Below the pieces are notes generated by a model, which saw nothing but the letters and a program-made list of their open reading frames with translations, was not told the DNA's origin and ran no database searches. A stretch of DNA of 9,735 bases from Motiliproteus sp047622605 (GTDB taxonomy: Bacteria; Pseudomonadota; Gammaproteobacteria; Pseudomonadales; Balneatricaceae), in NCBI GenBank assembly GCA_047622605.1, contig JBLHND010000139.1, forward strand, positions 1-9,735. The letters are read 5' to 3'. The translations under genes and the position numbers were made by a program. Each line of letters begins with the position of its first letter. The first letter of the stretch is position 1. Below are positions 6,441-9,735 of the stretch, one piece after another.

Positions 6441-9400
6441 AGCTGTTGAACAAGATCGTATTGGTTAACTGGTATGTGCTCGGCGCGGTCGAGATTCCGA
6501 TCCGTGGCAACGTCGCTATCGTCGGCCCTAACGGCTCGGGAAAGTCGTCGCTGCTGGATGCGATCCAGACGGTGCTGGTGGGCGGTAATAAACGCTACCT
6601 GAGTTTTAACGCCAGTGCCGGGAAAAAATCCGAGCGCAGTCTGCGTACCTACTGCCTGGGATTCCTGGATGATGGTGCAGGCAAGGGTAAGAGCGCCCGT
6701 GAAGATTCCATCACCTATCTGGCGCTGGAGTTTAAAGATCAGGATTCGGGCCAGATAGATACCCTGGGTCTGGCGATCAGTGCGTCGCTGGCCTCCAGTG
6801 ACGAGGAGATCGAGGGCCGCTTTATCCTCCCGAACACCTCGGTAACTCTGGATGACTTTACCTCTCAGGGCTCGGGAGGCCGAACCCCTCTGGGTTGGCA
6901 TCAGGTGCGAGATGCGCTACGCCTGCGCTGCCCGTTGATGACGTTGGAGAAGCGCACCAGTCGGTTCTTGAAGGCGATGATGGCGCAGCTCAGCCATGAC
7001 GGCAATATGCCGATCGATGAAGACAAGTTTCTTAAGAATTTCCGTAACGCGATCAAGTTCACCCCGATAGACAGCCCGACCCGCTTTGTCCGCGAATATG
7101 TGTTGGATCAGAAACTGGTGCAGGTCGGCGATTTCCGTAAGTCGTTACAAGAGTACCGCGCGATGGAGGCCAAGACCAAAGAGGTCGCCGCGCGTATCGA
7201 TGCCCTGGATCGGGTTCAGGAACTCTGTGTCGGGGTGACTCGCAACGCCCGTAATGCGGTCGAGTTTGAGTGGGTGGTGCATGAATCACGCTTCGAAGCG
7301 GCTGATCTGAAGAAGGAATCGATCGCAGAACAGCGTGAATCCGAGCAAGACAAAGAGCAGCGCCTGCAGGTCGACGCCGATCGCCTCGATATGGAGCTCC
7401 AGCGCTTGATGCAGGAGCTGGCCAATACTCGAGCGGAACTCAATAACACTGACTCGGCGGGCCGGATCAAAGAGCTTGAGTTTAAGATTGATGCCAAGCA
7501 GCACGAGCTGAAGGTCATTACCGACAAGATTCAGGCGGTCTATCATCTGCTGCGCACGACGGTCAGTTTTGCTCAGCATGAAGAGAGCCTGCCAGGCTAT
7601 TTTGTTGAGTTGGTGCAAGAGGCCGTCGGCCTCTGGCGCGAGGGGGAAAATCTGCTGGAGGGTAGCTGGCCACAGCAGCCGATCGAGGTGGATAACTGCC
7701 TGGCACTGATGAAGAAACAGATCGACGGGGTACGGCTGGAGGTCTCCAGACGCTTCGAAGGTTCGGTGATCGAGCTTAGCGCCATGCGGGACCGCTTGCA
7801 GGGTCAGCAGGGTGCGATCGAGCAGCTTAAACAGGGGCGGGCGCCACTCAAGCGCAATACTCAGGAGCTGATGAAATTGCTCGAAGAATACGGCATCGCC
7901 TCGACCCCGCTGTGCGAGCTGACCGAGATTAACGATGATCACTGGCGCACCGCGATCGAGAGTTTTCTCGGTAACAGACGTGAAGCCTTGATCGTCGACC
8001 CCGACCAGGTTAAGGAGGCGATCACCCTGTACCGGCGACGAGCACGGCATCTTAAAGGCTGTCGGATCGTCAACACCACCTCCAGTAAGCAATGGTTGGA
8101 CAGGGCTAAGAAGGGCTCTTTGGCAGGCTTCGTCGACTGTGAAAACAGCCATGCGCTGGCCTATGTTAATCGCACCCTGGGCGGGGTCATGGCGGTAGAG
8201 TCAGAGCAAGAACTCCTGCGTGAGGAGCGCGCGCTGACGCCGGATTGCATGCTGCAAACCGAAGGTTCCACCACCGCGATCCATGAACAGGCACCGATGA
8301 TGGGCATCCGTCACCGGGAGCAGCAGCTGGAGCGCCAGGATCAGGATTTTGAACAGCTGCAACGCAAATTCAGCCAGCAGCAACAGCAGCATAAAGGGCT
8401 TGATAGTCTCAAAGACTCACTGATTCGCCTGACTGCGGCCTTGACCGGGGTGCCGGAGAGTACGCACTCGATGACCAATCAGCGCCAGCTGCTGGATGCC
8501 GAGCTGGACGGTTACCGCCAGGGGGTTACCGATCTGCGCAATCAGGATGACACTGGCCTGCAGCAGCGGTTGAGCCAGCTGGTCGAGGGGCAGAGCAGTA
8601 CCCAGCAACAGCATCAGCTGTTACTCGAGCAGTTGAAAAAATTACGCACCAGTCTGATCAAGCGTGAAGCCCATCTCGACGTCCTGGATACCGAGCTGCA
8701 AGAGCATGCGGCGGCACGAGCGGGCTGTGAAGCGCGGCCTGAGTTTGATTCGGCGTCGGCGCAAGACAAGCGCGATCAGCTGGAGGAGGCCTGCAGCGGC
8801 GAACTGGAACGGGTTACTTTCGATGCCGCACGTAAGGCCCAGAATGAACTGAGTCTGGTTGAAAAGAAGAAGAATGCGGTCCGCGATGCGGTCGCTCAGT
8901 ACAAGGCTCAGTATCATGGCACCGGTGCCACGCACCAGGACCTGGATAATATCAGTCCAGATTCCGGGCATGAGGATCTGGCGCGTTTTGTGGCAGCCAC
9001 CGTCGAGGCGTTGCGGCAAACTGAACTGGCACACTATACCAAGAAGTCCGAACGCGCCCGGATCGAAGCCGAGACGGCGTTCCGTTCTGACTTCGTGGCT
9101 CACCTCAACGATCAGATCGACAAGATCAAGGAGTTGATCAAAGAACTCAACAACCATCTCAAACGTCGTCCCTTCCACAGCGAAATGTACAGTTTTACGA
9201 TGAGTCCCAACCCCGAACTCAAAGAGATCCTTAAGCTGGTCGAGACCTACTCCCGGGTCGATCAGGCTAACGCCGGTGGGCTCTTTGATACCCATCTGTC
9301 CGAGGATAATCCGCACCGGGCCGCGCTGGAGAAGATCCAGGCGGTACTCAAGGATGAGGGCGAGAGCTCGGTCCTGCAGGATTACCGCAATTTTTATAAC

Positions 9401-9735
9401 TTCGAACTGGTGATCAAGGATCTGGATGGCAACATCAAGACCAACCTGAGCCAGCGGATCAAGACCGGCTCGGGTGGCGAACATCAGGTTCCTTTCTATG
9501 TCGCCATCGCGGCCGGCCTGGGTGCGACGTATCGCATCAAGCAGGCGGCGGATGGCTCACCCCAGGGCGGAATGAGCCTGAGCATGTTCGACGAGGCCTT
9601 TAACAAGCTCGACGCCGAAAATACCCAGACCAGCCTTGGTTTTATGAGCGATCTGGGGCTACAAACGTTGATCGCAGCACCCGACGATAAATACGCGCTG
9701 ATGGCGGCGACCATGGATACAATGATTAACATCTA
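6437..9735 (+). CDS. jetC: SMC-like ATPase JetC (MukB-like), 3' end outside window
   Basis: The frame is open for 1099 codons to the window edge, with no in-frame stop. It begins with the SMC/ABC head: KIVLVNWYVLGAVEI, then Walker A GPNGSGKSS (30-38, Lys36) and a Q-rich signal region LLDAIQTVLVGG. Coiled coil (about 220-480) leads to a compact hinge (about 495-620) containing WRTAIESFLGNRREALIV (503-520). A second coiled coil (about 620-930) follows. The C-terminal head has the signature TGSGGEHQ (1010-1017), Walker B MFDEAF (1050-1055; Asp1052, Glu1053) and the following NKLD. All ATPase residues needed for a head-to-head dimer are intact. It is the loop-extruding motor of the complex. GGAG at 6425-6428 is its ribosome site. 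The end at MINIY suggests only a few tens of residues are missing. Confidence 0.9.
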   Translation, partial: MKLLNKIVLVNWYVLGAVEIPIRGNVAIVGPNGSGKSSLLDAIQTVLVGGNKRYLSFNASAGKKSERSLRTYCLGFLDDGAGKGKSAREDSITYLALEFKDQDSGQIDTLGLAISASLASSDEEIEGRFILPNTSVTLDDFTSQGSGGRTPLGWHQVRDALRLRCPLMTLEKRTSRFLKAMMAQLSHDGNMPIDEDKFLKNFRNAIKFTPIDSPTRFVREYVLDQKLVQVGDFRKSLQEYRAMEAKTKEVAARIDALDRVQELCVGVTRNARNAVEFEWVVHESRFEAADLKKESIAEQRESEQDKEQRLQVDADRLDMELQRLMQELANTRAELNNTDSAGRIKELEFKIDAKQHELKVITDKIQAVYHLLRTTVSFAQHEESLPGYFVELVQEAVGLWREGENLLEGSWPQQPIEVDNCLALMKKQIDGVRLEVSRRFEGSVIELSAMRDRLQGQQGAIEQLKQGRAPLKRNTQELMKLLEEYGIASTPLCELTEINDDHWRTAIESFLGNRREALIVDPDQVKEAITLYRRRARHLKGCRIVNTTSSKQWLDRAKKGSLAGFVDCENSHALAYVNRTLGGVMAVESEQELLREERALTPDCMLQTEGSTTAIHEQAPMMGIRHREQQLERQDQDFEQLQRKFSQQQQQHKGLDSLKDSLIRLTAALTGVPESTHSMTNQRQLLDAELDGYRQGVTDLRNQDDTGLQQRLSQLVEGQSSTQQQHQLLLEQLKKLRTSLIKREAHLDVLDTELQEHAAARAGCEARPEFDSASAQDKRDQLEEACSGELERVTFDAARKAQNELSLVEKKKNAVRDAVAQYKAQYHGTGATHQDLDNISPDSGHEDLARFVAATVEALRQTELAHYTKKSERARIEAETAFRSDFVAHLNDQIDKIKELIKELNNHLKRRPFHSEMYSFTMSPNPELKEILKLVETYSRVDQANAGGLFDTHLSEDNPHRAALEKIQAVLKDEGESSVLQDYRNFYNFELVIKDLDGNIKTNLSQRIKTGSGGEHQVPFYVAIAAGLGATYRIKQAADGSPQGGMSLSMFDEAFNKLDAENTQTSLGFMSDLGLQTLIAAPDDKYALMAATMDTMINI

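Noticed and set aside
7286..8152. 288-codon minus-strand frame inside jetC
   Set aside because: It lies antisense to the jetC coiled coil and hinge. The long open frame is explained by codon bias of jetC; the translation shows no recognised domain.
8642..9484. 280-codon minus-strand frame inside jetC
   Set aside because: It is also antisense to jetC, whose conserved head motifs continue in the plus frame across and beyond it.

Overview
The window looks like a piece of a gammaproteobacterial chromosome with moderately high GC. The grounds are the Xni-type flap endonuclease and RarD-type transporter, both typical of gammaproteobacteria, and the compact gene layout. The species cannot be fixed from the sequence alone. 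No rRNA, tRNA, CRISPR array, insertion sequence or integrase was found.

Layout. Bases 1-721 are non-coding and repeat-rich. A 144-bp element made of six consecutive small hairpins occurs twice (1-144 and 304-447, one mismatch). Each copy is followed by a different Rho-independent-type terminator (161-190 and 459-492). A 52-bp hairpin-forming sequence is then tandemly repeated (570-673). Next come two minus-strand genes that probably form an operon: a NUDIX hydrolase (1521-2087) and a membrane-anchored alpha/beta hydrolase (722-1519). A divergent intergenic region with a 12-bp direct repeat separates them from the plus-strand genes for a RarD-family transporter (2306-3205) and the flap endonuclease Xni (3260-4075).

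The main feature is the tightly packed plus-strand operon from 4220 to the right edge. It encodes three subunits of a MukBEF-like SMC complex of the Wadjet/Mks type: a kleisin-like JetA (4220-5707), a MukE-like winged-helix JetB (5697-6440) and the SMC ATPase JetC (6437 to beyond 9735). JetC has an intact Walker A, a hinge between coiled coils, an ABC signature and a Walker B. The genes overlap by 11 and 4 nt, which points to co-translation and fixed stoichiometry. In known Wadjet systems JetA, JetB and JetC form an ATP-driven loop-extruding motor that senses small circular DNA, and JetD, a topoisomerase VI-like nuclease, cuts it. JetD would be expected just past the right edge and is not visible, so a plasmid-defence Wadjet cannot be fully separated here from a condensin-only MksBEF system.
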